Position numbers and translations under genes: made by a program
The notes under the pieces: model-generated
What the model saw: only the letters and a program-made list of their open reading frames with translations
Told to the model about the DNA's origin: nothing
Databases searched by the model: none
Shown: positions 52,365 to 61,691 of the stretch, piece by piece
Numbering within the stretch: position 1 is the first letter of the stretch
Layout of the letters: every line of letters begins with the position of its first letter
DNA from: Aquimarina sp. MMG016
GTDB lineage: Bacteria > Bacteroidota > Bacteroidia > Flavobacteriales > Flavobacteriaceae
Length of the DNA stretch: 64,000 nt
NCBI RefSeq assembly: GCF_018100805.1
Contig: NZ_JAGJEA010000004.1
Location: 248,001-312,000 of the forward strand
Direction: 5' to 3'

Positions 52365-53558
52365 ATGCCCGTTGTATCAAGTAAAGGTAAGGCTATGCCG
52401 GAATCTCCAATTCGCAAATTGGCTCCTTTTGCAGAAAAAGCTGTAAAAGAAGGCAAGCATATTTATCATCTTAATATCGGTCAACCTGATATTAAAACTC
52501 CGACGGAAGCATTAGAAGCCGTTCGAAATCACACGGTTGATGTGCTGGCCTATAGTCATTCTGCCGGCTTTGAAAGTTTTAGAAAAAAATTAGCCGGATT
52601 CTATGCAAAACATGATATAACTATATCTTCTGATGATATTTTAGTCACAACCGGGGGTAGTGAAGCTTTAATTTTCACAATGGGAAGTATTACCGATCCT
52701 GGAGATGAAATTATTGTTCCGGAACCATTTTATGCAAATTATTATAGTTTTTCTACACAATCCACAATTAAAGTGGTCCCTGTAATTTCTAAAATTGAAA
52801 CAGGGTTTGCGTTACCAGCTATAAAAGAATTTGAAAAACTTATTACCACAAAAACCAAAGCAATATTAATTTGTAATCCAGGTAATCCTACAGGGTATTT
52901 ATATAGTAAAGAAGAAATACAACAACTTGCGGAATTAGCAATCAAACACGATTTATTCCTAATATCTGATGAAGTATATCGAGACTTTGTATATGATGGT
53001 TCTGATCATTATTCTATCCTTCAGGAAAGGGATCTAAATGAACATGCTATTGTTATAGACTCTGTGTCTAAACGATACAGTATGTGTGGTGCTAGAATAG
53101 GCTGTATGGTAAGTAAAAACAAAAGCGTTATACAGACTGCAATGAAATTTGCACAAGCGAGATTAAGTCCGCCAACTTTTGCACAAATAGCAAGTGAAGC
53201 TGCACTCGAAGCACCAGAATCGTATTACAAAGAAACGGTTGCTAAATATAAAGAACGAAGAGACACCTTAGTATCAGGGTTAAGAGAGATCCCTGGAGTT
53301 AAGGTTGCCATACCTAATGGAGCTTTTTATTGCATAGCAGAGTTACCTATTAATGATACTGATCATTTTGCAGAATGGCTCTTAGACAAATTTGATGTAG
53401 ATAAGCAAACTGTGATGCTTGCACCAGCTTCTGGATTTTATTCTAGCCCTAATGAAGGTAAAAATCAAGTAAGAATTGCATATGTTTTAAACAGAAGAGA
53501 CCTAAAAAAAGCAATTACTATATTGAAGTTAGCTTTAGAAAAATATACTAATTCATGA
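52365..53558 (+). CDS. PLP-dependent class I/II aminotransferase
   Basis: 397 residues. Fold type I aminotransferase: HLNIGQPDIKTP, TTGGSEALIFTMGSI, CNPGNPTGYLYSKEEI, LISDEVYRDFVYDG and the PLP lysine Lys236 in VIDSVSKRYSMCGARIG, with RIAYV near the C-terminus (carboxylate-binding Arg). Related to aspartate aminotransferase. Amino acid specificity is not clear, and some members act on aromatic or branched amino acids. It overlaps murB by four bases (ATGA). Confidence 0.88.
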   Translation: MPVVSSKGKAMPESPIRKLAPFAEKAVKEGKHIYHLNIGQPDIKTPTEALEAVRNHTVDVLAYSHSAGFESFRKKLAGFYAKHDITISSDDILVTTGGSEALIFTMGSITDPGDEIIVPEPFYANYYSFSTQSTIKVVPVISKIETGFALPAIKEFEKLITTKTKAILICNPGNPTGYLYSKEEIQQLAELAIKHDLFLISDEVYRDFVYDGSDHYSILQERDLNEHAIVIDSVSKRYSMCGARIGCMVSKNKSVIQTAMKFAQARLSPPTFAQIASEAALEAPESYYKETVAKYKERRDTLVSGLREIPGVKVAIPNGAFYCIAELPINDTDHFAEWLLDKFDVDKQTVMLAPASGFYSSPNEGKNQVRIAYVLNRRDLKKAITILKLALEKYTNS

Positions 53559-54568
53559 AGATAGAGTATAACAAATCCCTTAAAGAGTATAATACTTTTG
53601 GTATAGACGTTACTGCTGATGAATTTATAAAAATCACATCAGAAGATGAATTATTGCAGGTAATTTCTAAATATAACAATAAAGATATATTTATTTTAAG
53701 CGGAGGAAGTAATATGCTTTTGACTAAAAACATCGAAAAATTAGTTGTGCATATTGCAATTAAGGGAATAGAATCAAAACTACAACCCGATAATACGGTT
53801 TTAGTATCTGCACAAGCAGGAGAAAACTGGCATGATTTTGTACAATACTGTATTCAGAATAATTATGGAGGCTTAGAAAATTTATCTCTAATACCTGGTT
53901 ATGTCGGCAGTGCCCCAATACAAAACATAGGGGCCTATGGAGTAGAATTAAAAGATACTTTTATTAGTTGTGATGCTATAGGTCTTAAAAGCGGTAAGAA
54001 ACATACTTTTTCTAGCAAAGAATGTGAATTTGGTTATCGAAATTCTATTTTTAAAAATAAAGCAAAAAATAAATACGTAATCACCAAAGTTACTTTTAAG
54101 CTCACCGCAAAAAATCACATCCTTAATCAAAGTTATGGCGCTATAGAAAATGCTTTAGCAGAAAAAAACATATCAACACCAACGATTAAAGATATTTCTG
54201 AAGCCGTAATTCAAATAAGAAAAAGTAAACTTCCTGACCCTTCGGAAATAGGGAATAGTGGTAGTTTTTTCAAAAACCCAGTGATTTCTTCAAATGTATT
54301 TAATAAACTACAAGCTTCATATCCAGAAATTCCTCATTATGTAATTGATGACACCTCGATAAAGGTTCCGGCAGGATGGCTTATTGAACAATGCGGCTTT
54401 AAAGGAAAACGCTGGGGAGATGCCGGTGTACACAAAAAACAAGCACTGGTTCTTGTAAATTATGACAATGCATCTGGTGAAGAAATACTTGATATATCAA
54501 AAAAAATTCAACAAGAAGTAATGAATAAGTTTTCTATAGAATTAGAAACGGAAGTCAATATTATATAA
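53555..54568 (+). CDS. murB: UDP-N-acetylenolpyruvoylglucosamine reductase
   Basis: 337 residues. FAD-dependent reduction in peptidoglycan precursor synthesis. FAD motif LSGGSNMLL, then NLSLIPGYVGSAPIQNIGAYGVEL, FGYRNSIFKN and GNSGSFFKNPV. Glu of the active site is expected near the C-terminus. Type I MurB by length. Translationally coupled to the aminotransferase gene. Confidence 0.95.
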   Translation: MKIEYNKSLKEYNTFGIDVTADEFIKITSEDELLQVISKYNNKDIFILSGGSNMLLTKNIEKLVVHIAIKGIESKLQPDNTVLVSAQAGENWHDFVQYCIQNNYGGLENLSLIPGYVGSAPIQNIGAYGVELKDTFISCDAIGLKSGKKHTFSSKECEFGYRNSIFKNKAKNKYVITKVTFKLTAKNHILNQSYGAIENALAEKNISTPTIKDISEAVIQIRKSKLPDPSEIGNSGSFFKNPVISSNVFNKLQASYPEIPHYVIDDTSIKVPAGWLIEQCGFKGKRWGDAGVHKKQALVLVNYDNASGEEILDISKKIQQEVMNKFSIELETEVNII

Positions 54569-54691
54569 AAATTAAAAACAAAATTTAAAATATTTTCATT
54601 CCAGTTATTATTTTATGGTTTTTCTTCAAAAAAAGCAATATCTGAATAGTTAATTTTTGTATCTAAAATCTTCTTACCTTCTCATTCTTTG

Positions 54692-54699
54692 TATCTTTG
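54692..54699 (+). promoter_or_regulatory. Predicted -7 box of the Cys-rich peptide gene
   Basis: TATCTTTG, 25 bases before the ATG at 54725. Confidence 0.5.
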
Positions 54700-54724
54700 C
54701 AATTAATTTTGATAATCTTTCAAT

Positions 54725-54931
54725 ATGAAACTTCTATTACTTACGGTGGTTTTACTTTTATTAGCGTTTGCAGGAATCGCAATTAAGCTATGGGCAAAAA
54801 AAGATGGAAAATTTGCAGGAACTTGTGCAAGCCAAAGTCCTTTTCTTAACAAAGAAGAAGAATCTTGTTCTTTATGTGGTAAGACCCCTGATCAATACGC
54901 TAACTGTAACGAACAAGAACATTCTAAATAA
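54725..54931 (+). CDS. Small membrane-anchored Cys-rich protein
   Basis: 68 residues. An N-terminal helix (about 2-22) is followed by a short soluble part with four cysteines (GTCASQ, SCSLCGK, ANCNEQ). Their spacing, including a CxxC, suggests a small metal or redox site facing the periplasm or cytoplasm. The family seems conserved in Flavobacteriia but I cannot name it. It lies 41 bases upstream of a sigma factor and is probably cotranscribed. It has its own -7 box. Confidence 0.7.
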   Translation: MKLLLLTVVLLLLAFAGIAIKLWAKKDGKFAGTCASQSPFLNKEEESCSLCGKTPDQYANCNEQEHSK

Positions 54932-54972
54932 TTCTCTGTAAAAGAAAAGATATTCTTTAAGAAAATAAGTCC

Positions 54973-55548
54973 TTGAAAAAAGAATCTTCAACTCTAACAA
55001 AATATATTAAAAAGGCTAAAGAAGGTGAACAATCGGCGTTCAATTATCTTCTTGATACTTTCTGGAATGAAGTTTATGGTTTTCAATTAAAAAGAACTCT
55101 GAATGAGTATGAAGCTGAAGATATAACTATTCAAAGTTTTTCAAGAGCCTTTGATAAAATCCACACTTTTAAAGAAGAGTATAATTTCAAAACTTGGTTA
55201 ATTCAAATTTCAAAAAATATACACATTGATCTTTTAAGAAAAAAAGATGCTTCAATTCGTTCTAGGACTACAACAGAGGTTGATGATTCTGTTTATAAGA
55301 TTATAGATGACAACCCTACCCCAGAAGACAAACTTATTACTGAACAAAATTTAGCACAATTATTAAGATTTATCAAACAACTAAAACCTCATTACCAAGA
55401 GGTTATAAACCTTCGTTATTTTCAAGAACTTTCATACAAAGAAATTTCTGAAACTCTTGAAGAGCCTATAAACAATATTAAAGTGAAATTACTTAGGGCT
55501 AAAAAATTACTAGCCGAAATAATAAACGATACTAAAACAAAAAGTTAG
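54973..55548 (+). CDS. ECF-type RNA polymerase sigma factor
   Basis: 191 residues. Sigma region 2 is at about residues 10-85 (YEAEDITIQSFSRAFDKIHTF and NFKTWLIQISKNIHIDLLRKK), and region 4 is at about 135-185 (LKPHYQEVINLRYFQELSYKEISETLEEPINNIKVKLLRAKKLL). There is no region 3, as in ECF factors. No in-frame ATG fits, and the start is TTG at 54973. No anti-sigma gene lies next to it unless the small Cys-rich protein plays that role. That possibility is only conjecture. Confidence 0.9.
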   Translation: MKKESSTLTKYIKKAKEGEQSAFNYLLDTFWNEVYGFQLKRTLNEYEAEDITIQSFSRAFDKIHTFKEEYNFKTWLIQISKNIHIDLLRKKDASIRSRTTTEVDDSVYKIIDDNPTPEDKLITEQNLAQLLRFIKQLKPHYQEVINLRYFQELSYKEISETLEEPINNIKVKLLRAKKLLAEIINDTKTKS

Positions 55549-55560
55549 ATTTCTAAAATA

Positions 55561-55593
55561 GAAAAAACAAACCTCCAAATGTGATGGAGGTTT
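55561..55593 (-). terminator. Terminator of the small basic protein gene
   Basis: Stem AAACCTCC/GGAGGTTT (55569-55576 with 55586-55593). On the minus strand it is followed by GTTTTTTC. It lies 21 bases after the stop of the gene at 55614 and could also end the sigma gene. Confidence 0.7.
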
Positions 55594-55613
55594 ATCTAAA
55601 AGTTAAATTAGCT

Positions 55614-55865
55614 TTACTTAAGCTTAAAAGAAGAAATTTCTTTAATCACTGTATGTAATGGATCGATCCATTTATCATTAATCTTTTTATCATATTTGAT
55701 AAATTTCTGAACTAATCCTTTAGGAGCTGTAATTTCTTTTTCAATACCTGTGATATTGATAAACTTTTGGTTTTTCAATAACCATCTCTCTACTCGCTTC
55801 CTATCCTTTGCTAACCTTTTTGCTTGTCTAACTTCTTCCTCAGACATTGGTTTACGCGTACTCAT
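55614..55865 (-). CDS. Small basic protein of unknown function
   Basis: 83 residues, rich in Lys and Arg, with no cysteines or hydrophobic segment. A helical N-terminal part (EEEVRQAKRLAKDRKRVERWLLKNQKFINI) is followed by GIEKEITAPKGLVQKFIKYDKKINDKWIDPLHTVIKEI. I do not recognise the family. It has a possible promoter box about 83 bases upstream and its own terminator, so it looks like a real monocistronic gene. Confidence 0.6.
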   Translation of the reverse strand: MSTRKPMSEEEVRQAKRLAKDRKRVERWLLKNQKFINITGIEKEITAPKGLVQKFIKYDKKINDKWIDPLHTVIKEISSFKLK

Positions 55866-55948
55866 AAATTTTGGTTTTTAACTTTTTTTTAAAAAATAAA
55901 AAATGGGGTTAAGCTAATATTACCATAATCTTTCTAAGATTATTATGC

Positions 55949-55956
55949 CAAAAATA
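55949..55956 (-). promoter_or_regulatory. Predicted -7 box of the small basic protein gene
   Basis: TATTTTTG on the minus strand, about 83 bases before the ATG at 55865, implying an unusually long leader for this window. Confidence 0.4.
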
Positions 55957-56318
55957 TAAAAAGTAAAGCTATTAACAATAATAAAACCATAACTTTATTA
56001 TGGTTTAACCGTAGTTTTTATTCTTATTTGACAAGTAAATATTGTACAATTTACCATCAATTGTTTACAGAAACAACTGTTTTTAAAGAGTTTATTCAAT
56101 TATTTAACACTTCACCTCTGTTTACAGTATAAAAATTCCCCTTACGGAATTATTAGCAAATACCTCCCACCTTCTTTTATTGTTAAAAAACTATGTCCTG
56201 AGTATTAATTCTTAGTGAACATTAATAAGACATCTATAATTTCAAAAAAAAAACTAAAAATTAAAAAAAGAAAATCCTAAGTTTATAATAAACTCATTAT
56301 TAATATACCCTTTCTTCG

Positions 56319-56326
56319 TACTTTTG
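56319..56326 (+). promoter_or_regulatory. Predicted -7 box of lipA
   Basis: TACTTTTG, 17 bases before the lipA ATG. Confidence 0.5.
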
Positions 56327-56343
56327 TTCAAAATTTTGCAGAT

Positions 56344-57216
56344 ATGAACAATGATGTTGCAACTGTAGCACCGCCAAAAGGGAAACCGAAATGGTTACGT
56401 GTCAAACTGCCTACAGGAAAAAAATATACTGAACTTCGTGGTTTGGTAGACAAGTACAACTTACACACTATATGTACTTCCGGTAGTTGTCCAAATATGG
56501 GCGAATGCTGGAGTGAGGGAACGGCTACTTTTATGATTTTAGGTAATATCTGTACACGTTCTTGCGGTTTCTGTGGTGTAAAAACCGGGAGACCTGAAAC
56601 AGTAGATTGGGAAGAACCTGAAAAAGTTGCACGTTCTATAAAAATTATGAATATAAAACATGCTGTTGTTACTTCCGTCGACAGAGATGATTTACAAGAT
56701 GGAGGCTCTATAATATGGTCAGAAACGATACAAGCAATTCGTAGAATGAATCCTGAAACAACTTTGGAGACGTTGATTCCTGATTTTCAAGGTAAAACTA
56801 AGAATATTGACAGAATTATAGCGGTTAAGCCAGAAGTTGTTTCTCATAACATGGAAACAGTAAAAAGACTAACCCGGGAAGTTAGAATTCAAGCAAAATA
56901 TGAACAAAGCTTACAAGTTTTGAAATACCTAAAAGATAATGGTATTAATCGCACAAAAAGTGGAATTATGCTTGGCCTTGGAGAAACTGAAGAAGAAGTT
57001 ATACAAACACTAAAAGATCTAAGAGCTGTAAATCTGGATATTGTAACTATTGGTCAATACCTACAACCTAGCAAAAAGCACTTACCGGTTAAAGAATTTA
57101 TAACTCCTGATCAGTTCAAAAAATATGAAGAGATTGGTTTAGAAATGGGCTTCAGACATGTAGAAAGTGGTGCTTTAGTAAGATCTTCGTATAAAGCTCA
57201 AAAACATTTAACTTAA
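56344..57216 (+). CDS. lipA: Lipoyl synthase
   Basis: 290 residues. Radical SAM enzyme that inserts two sulfurs into octanoyl groups on lipoyl domains. Two iron-sulfur sites are visible: the auxiliary cluster triad CTSGSCPNMGEC (C-x4-C-x5-C) and the SAM cluster CTRSCGFC. The C-terminal RSSY motif (ALVRSSYKA), which closes over the auxiliary cluster, is present. Followed by gap after 27 bases. Confidence 0.97.
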   Translation: MNNDVATVAPPKGKPKWLRVKLPTGKKYTELRGLVDKYNLHTICTSGSCPNMGECWSEGTATFMILGNICTRSCGFCGVKTGRPETVDWEEPEKVARSIKIMNIKHAVVTSVDRDDLQDGGSIIWSETIQAIRRMNPETTLETLIPDFQGKTKNIDRIIAVKPEVVSHNMETVKRLTREVRIQAKYEQSLQVLKYLKDNGINRTKSGIMLGLGETEEEVIQTLKDLRAVNLDIVTIGQYLQPSKKHLPVKEFITPDQFKKYEEIGLEMGFRHVESGALVRSSYKAQKHLT

Positions 57217-57243
57217 TATTTTTTATACAATCAAAAAGATTGA

Positions 57244-58248
57244 ATGAATACTCCTATAAGAATAGCTATAAATGGTTTTGGTAGAATTGGACGCAATCTC
57301 TTTAGGTTATTAATTGACCATCCCCTTATAGAAGTTGTAGCTATAAATGACCTAGCAGATACAAAAACTTTAGCACATCTCCTTAAATACGATAGTATCC
57401 ACGGAGTATTACAGCAAAAAATATCACATACCGCTAATCACATACTTATTGGAGATCGATCAATTACAGTAAGTAATGAGAAGGATCCTGAAAACTGTAA
57501 TTGGAAGCATCAAAATATAGATATTGTAGTAGAGGCCACAGGAAAATTTAAAACTAAAGAAGAGGCCAACAAACATATTATAGCTGGAGCTAAAAAAGTA
57601 ATTCTATCCGCCCCACCAATCGATGAGAATATAAAAACAGTAGTCCTCGGGGTAAACGAAGATATTCTGGATGGTACGGAAAAAATAGTTTCTAATGCTT
57701 CTTGTACTACCAATAATGCAGCCCCGATGATAAAGGTCGTTAATGATCTTTGTGGAATTGAGCAAGCATACATTACTACGGTCCATAGCTATACTACTGA
57801 CCAAAGCTTACACGATCAACCTCATCGTGACCTTAGAAGAGCAAGAGCCGCCAGTCAATCCATAGTACCCACTACTACAGGTGCAGCAAAGGCCTTAACT
57901 AAAATCTTTCCCGAATTAAGTAATGTTATTGGCGGATGTGGTATTAGAGTACCTGTTCCTAATGGATCACTTACCGATATCACTTTAAATGTAAAAAGGG
58001 AAACCACAATTGAGGAAATCAACAACAGCTTCAAAAAAGCCTCAGAGACGTCTCTAGAAGGCATTCTTTCATATACCGAAGATCCAATTGTATCTATAGA
58101 TATTATAGGAAACCCATATTCTTGTGTTTTTGACTCTTTAATGACATCAGTCATCGGAAAGATGGTAAAAATCATAGGTTGGTATGATAATGAAATAGGT
58201 TATAGTAATAGAATAATTGATTTAATTATTAGCATTTGTAAGAAATAA
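57244..58248 (+). CDS. gap: Glyceraldehyde-3-phosphate dehydrogenase
   Basis: 334 residues. NAD-binding start IRIAINGFGRIGRNLFRLL with Asp at the end of strand two (AINDLADTKTLAHLLKYDSIHG), suggesting NAD preference. The catalytic cysteine is Cys154 in SNASCTTN. The His-containing TTVHSYTTDQ and WYDNEIGYSNRI are present. Active in glycolysis or gluconeogenesis. It starts 27 bases after lipA. Whether a second gap copy exists elsewhere is unknown. Confidence 0.96.
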   Translation: MNTPIRIAINGFGRIGRNLFRLLIDHPLIEVVAINDLADTKTLAHLLKYDSIHGVLQQKISHTANHILIGDRSITVSNEKDPENCNWKHQNIDIVVEATGKFKTKEEANKHIIAGAKKVILSAPPIDENIKTVVLGVNEDILDGTEKIVSNASCTTNNAAPMIKVVNDLCGIEQAYITTVHSYTTDQSLHDQPHRDLRRARAASQSIVPTTTGAAKALTKIFPELSNVIGGCGIRVPVPNGSLTDITLNVKRETTIEEINNSFKKASETSLEGILSYTEDPIVSIDIIGNPYSCVFDSLMTSVIGKMVKIIGWYDNEIGYSNRIIDLIISICKK

Positions 58249-58279
58249 CTATCTTAGTTGAGTTATTTTAAGTGGAAAA

Positions 58280-60502
58280 ATGCCAACCCAAATCAAATAT
58301 TTAATTACTCTCATACTATTAAGCTTCTGTTTTTCAGGAAAATCGCAAGAAACTCCTGACTCTAAAAACAGCAAGGCTAAAGATTCTATAGAAAACTATC
58401 TTAAAGAAGCTTCTAGCGCTATTAAAGGAACAGACTTAGAAAAAGCGCTTTCTAATATAATTTTTGCAAAGGAATTAGCGATTCAAAGTCAAAACAAAAA
58501 ATATAGAGCCAAAACCTGTAGGGTTCTGGCAGAATTATATTTAGAACTTGGAGATTTTAATGATGCAGAAAAACAAATATCACTTGCCATAAAAATTCAA
58601 AAAGAAGAAAATGATGAAATCGCATTAGCTAGTACTTATAATACAGCCGGCGCTATTGCTATAGCTACAAAAAACTATGAACAAGCTAACAGACACCTTC
58701 AAGAAGCTTCAAGATTAATAAATGATAATACCCTAAACAACTTAGAAGGATCAGTAAAACTGAACTTGGGGCGATTGGCTCTTTTTCAGAATCAACCTGA
58801 GTTAGCTATAGAACATTTTAATAGCAGTTTACCAATTATAAATTCTCTGGATCAGCACCATTGTAAGGCAAAACTATATCTCAACAAAGCTAAAGCGCAA
58901 CTAGAACTCGACTTACCAGATGAAGCATTGGAGACCAACAATACTGCCATGCAAATCGGAAAAGAATTTGGGTATCCAGATATACAATCAGAATGCTTTA
59001 AGCTATATAGCCAAATAACCGAAAAAAAAGAAGACTTTCAAGCTTCATTAGAATACCTAAAAGAACACGAAAAAATAAAAGATTCTTTGTTTAATATCAA
59101 TAAGGAAATTATTGCTCAAGAAGCCGGAATGAAACTAAATATTGGCGAAGACAAAGTACTTATTGAGGAATTGACAGAAGAAAATATTCAACAACAGAAA
59201 TCGCTAAAATTAGGACGATTAACGACAATCTTAAGCATTGCACTAATTACCATACTTTCGCTACTAACATTATCTCTTTATAAAAACAATAATCTTAGAG
59301 CCAGAGCGAATGAGTTATTACAAAATAAAAACACAGAGCTTATACTTGCTAAAGAAAACGCGGAGCGTGCAAGCGAGGCTAAAGTACAGTTTTTATCAAC
59401 TATAACTCACGAACTCAGAACTCCTCTTTATGCGGTAACAGGGCTTACACATCTATTATTAGAAGAAAGCCCAACACCAAACCAGAAAGAACATCTTAAT
59501 TCTCTTAAATTTTCAGGAGAATATCTACTTTCACTAATCAATAATATACTAGACCTAAATAAGTTAGAAGCTAATAAAGTTGAACTGGAAAACACTTCAT
59601 TTAACCTTCAAAAACGTATAAATGATGTATTAATAGCTTTAGGGAAATCTGCAAATGACAGAAACAATAAACTTCATTATGAGTTTGATAAATCTATTCC
59701 GACTAAACTAAAAGGCGATCCTCTTAAAATTTCTCAAATACTTATCAATCTGATAGGTAATTCAATCAAATTCACTCAGAATGGAGATATTTGGATACGA
59801 GTAAAACTTATCAGTATGGATGAAGACAAAGCTCTTCTTAATTTCGAAGTTAGAGATAATGGAGTAGGTATTTCTGATAAAAAGCAACAAACAATATTCG
59901 AAAACTTCACTCAAGGCTCTGTACAAATAAACCGTAAATTTGGTGGTACTGGATTGGGACTATCCATTGTAAAAAACCTTCTTGGTTTAATGAATAGTGA
60001 AATTAAACTAGAGAGTGAATTGGGTAAGGGATCTAAATTTTTATTTGACTTAGCATTCGAAGTTTATAAGGATCCTACAGCTAATTATGTAGAAGAAGCC
60101 AAAAAAATTGACTATAAAGTAATGATTGACAAGCGTGTATTGGTGGTGGAAGACAACAAAATCAATCAATTGATCACAAGAAAAATCTTAGAAAAAAATA
60201 GAATGAAGTGTGATGTAGCGGATAATGGAGATATAGCCGTTAATAAGGTAAGAAGTGAATCATTTGATTTAATCTTAATGGATATCCATATGCCTGGGAT
60301 AAGTGGTATTGAAGCCACCAGACAAATTAGAGAATTCAATGCTGAGATACCTATTATTGCTTTGACTGCAGTAACTCTAGATGATAACCTAGATGAATTT
60401 TATAATAATGGATTTGATGACATCATACCAAAACCTTATAAAACTGAGGAGTTTTTCATAAAATTACATAAAGCTTTTACAAAAGAACAAGCTACAACTT
60501 AA
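58280..60502 (+). CDS. TPR-sensor hybrid histidine kinase
   Basis: 740 residues. A signal peptide is followed by periplasmic TPR repeats (about 40-300, for example YLELGDFNDAEKQISLAIKIQ and AGAIAIATKNYEQANRHLQEA). One membrane helix (about 314-332) leads into HisKA with His377 in THELRTPLYAVTGL, an ATPase domain with NLIGNSIKFTQNG, DNGVGIS and GGTGLGLSIVKNLL, and a C-terminal receiver with phosphoacceptor Asp668 in LILMDIHMPG. No DNA-binding output domain, so the signal must pass to another protein or be read by a phosphotransfer step. TPR-kinases are common in Bacteroidetes. Confidence 0.92.
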   Translation: MPTQIKYLITLILLSFCFSGKSQETPDSKNSKAKDSIENYLKEASSAIKGTDLEKALSNIIFAKELAIQSQNKKYRAKTCRVLAELYLELGDFNDAEKQISLAIKIQKEENDEIALASTYNTAGAIAIATKNYEQANRHLQEASRLINDNTLNNLEGSVKLNLGRLALFQNQPELAIEHFNSSLPIINSLDQHHCKAKLYLNKAKAQLELDLPDEALETNNTAMQIGKEFGYPDIQSECFKLYSQITEKKEDFQASLEYLKEHEKIKDSLFNINKEIIAQEAGMKLNIGEDKVLIEELTEENIQQQKSLKLGRLTTILSIALITILSLLTLSLYKNNNLRARANELLQNKNTELILAKENAERASEAKVQFLSTITHELRTPLYAVTGLTHLLLEESPTPNQKEHLNSLKFSGEYLLSLINNILDLNKLEANKVELENTSFNLQKRINDVLIALGKSANDRNNKLHYEFDKSIPTKLKGDPLKISQILINLIGNSIKFTQNGDIWIRVKLISMDEDKALLNFEVRDNGVGISDKKQQTIFENFTQGSVQINRKFGGTGLGLSIVKNLLGLMNSEIKLESELGKGSKFLFDLAFEVYKDPTANYVEEAKKIDYKVMIDKRVLVVEDNKINQLITRKILEKNRMKCDVADNGDIAVNKVRSESFDLILMDIHMPGISGIEATRQIREFNAEIPIIALTAVTLDDNLDEFYNNGFDDIIPKPYKTEEFFIKLHKAFTKEQATT

Positions 60503-60576
60503 TTTGTGGCACAAATATTGGTGAAGTCTAATAGAGCTTATTCTTTTAAGCTTGATTTGAGTTAGCCAGAATATAT

Positions 60577-60612
60577 AAAAGAGATCTTATTTAATTAAGG
60601 TCTCTTTTTTTT
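60577..60612. terminator. Bidirectional terminator between kinase and lpxK
   Basis: Thirteen-pair stem AAAAGAGATCTTA/TAAGGTCTCTTTT (one G-T pair) around TTTAAT, with T runs on both strands. The lpxK stop codon lies in the loop. Confidence 0.9.
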
Positions 60613-61610
60613 ATATAGCTAAATATCATTTTATCAAAAACCTCATGATTCTCTATAAACTGAGCCTGTATAGGCTGATACCATAGAATCTGCTTTGGCA
60701 AATGAGACATTAATCTCACATAATCCTTTTCAGTGGTAATGATAAACTCTTTAGTTTTTAAATCATCTAATTCTTTATCCGTAAAATTATGATGATCTGG
60801 AAAAGCTATGTGATCAAACTTCAATCCTAAAGAAGTATAATAATCAACCAAAGGTTTAGGGTTAGCAATACCAGTAATCAAGGTAAATGTTTTCTCTTTG
60901 AGTGATTCAATATGCATCACTTCATCAGCATTCATTATATCGCTTCTGTAATCAATAAAAGAAAAAAACAAAGTTTGATTATTGGCTAATTTAAGCCTCT
61001 TACCAATAGCAATCTTTTCTTCAGAAGAAATATCTTTTGGACATTTAGTAACTATAACAATATTTGCTCTATTGGCGCCCTTGCGAGATTCTCTTAAATT
61101 CCCTGTTGGTAATACAATATCATTACAGTACAAATCATTGTATGTTGTAAGCAAAATATAAAATCCCGCTTTTACTTTACGATGTTGATAAGCATCATCC
61201 AGAATAATAACTTCTGGCTGAGGGTTCAAGGATCTTAGGCTAGCAATACCATTGCGCCTATCAGCATCCACTGCAACTATAACTTCATTAAACTTAGTTT
61301 TAAACTGTAGTGGCTCATCTCCCACTTCTATAGCCTTGGAAGAAGTGTTTACCACTTGAAAACCTTTAGTTTCCCTCTTATAGCCTCTACTCAAGGTAGC
61401 TAATTGAACTTTATCCTTAAGCGACCTAATCAAATACTCTACCATTGGTGATTTACCAGTCCCTCCAACGCTAAGATTACCAACAGCTATAACCGGAAAA
61501 TCATAACTTACAGATTTCTTAATTCCCAAATCATACATTTTATTTCGCAACCAGGTTACCAAAAAGTATATAGGAACTATAGGAAATAGTATTTTTCTTA
61601 TAAAATTCAT
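60591..61610 (-). CDS. lpxK: Tetraacyldisaccharide 4'-kinase
   Basis: 339 residues from ATG 61610. The frame opens at 61667, but FIRKILFPIVPIYFLVTWLRNKMYDLGI is the family start. Phosphorylates lipid A precursor at the inner membrane. One N-terminal helix (about 5-19), then Walker A VGNLSVGGTGKSPMVEYLI, LSRGYKRETKG, VGDEPLQFK, and DDAYQHRKVK. Divergent from the NIF3-like gene. A TAnnTTTG box five bases before the ATG predicts a leaderless mRNA. Confidence 0.94.
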   Translation of the reverse strand: MNFIRKILFPIVPIYFLVTWLRNKMYDLGIKKSVSYDFPVIAVGNLSVGGTGKSPMVEYLIRSLKDKVQLATLSRGYKRETKGFQVVNTSSKAIEVGDEPLQFKTKFNEVIVAVDADRRNGIASLRSLNPQPEVIILDDAYQHRKVKAGFYILLTTYNDLYCNDIVLPTGNLRESRKGANRANIVIVTKCPKDISSEEKIAIGKRLKLANNQTLFFSFIDYRSDIMNADEVMHIESLKEKTFTLITGIANPKPLVDYYTSLGLKFDHIAFPDHHNFTDKELDDLKTKEFIITTEKDYVRLMSHLPKQILWYQPIQAQFIENHEVFDKMIFSYIKKRDLN

Positions 61611-61615
61611 GCTCA

Positions 61616-61623
61616 CAAAAGTA
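61616..61623 (-). promoter_or_regulatory. Predicted -7 box of lpxK, five bases before the ATG
   Basis: TACTTTTG, then TGAGC, then ATG on the minus strand. Same five-base spacing as at pyrE and the 19947 TPR gene. A TTTTG about 23 bases upstream may be the -33 element. Confidence 0.5.
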
Positions 61624-61691
61624 TAAAACGAAACTTTGATTATTGGCAAAAGTTTTTTTACATTCAATTTTTAATAGAAAAACATATTGCA

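Larger units (their letters stand above)
55866..56343. other. Intergenic region with two promoters and hairpins
   Basis: 478 bases. Contains a minus-strand -7 box (55949-55956), a hairpin ATAATCTT-TCT-AAGATTAT (55926-55944) within the predicted leader of the small basic gene, an imperfect hairpin AACCATAA-CTTTA-TTATGGTT (55985-56005), and the lipA -7 box (56319-56326). No ORF or RNA gene was recognised. Confidence 0.5.
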
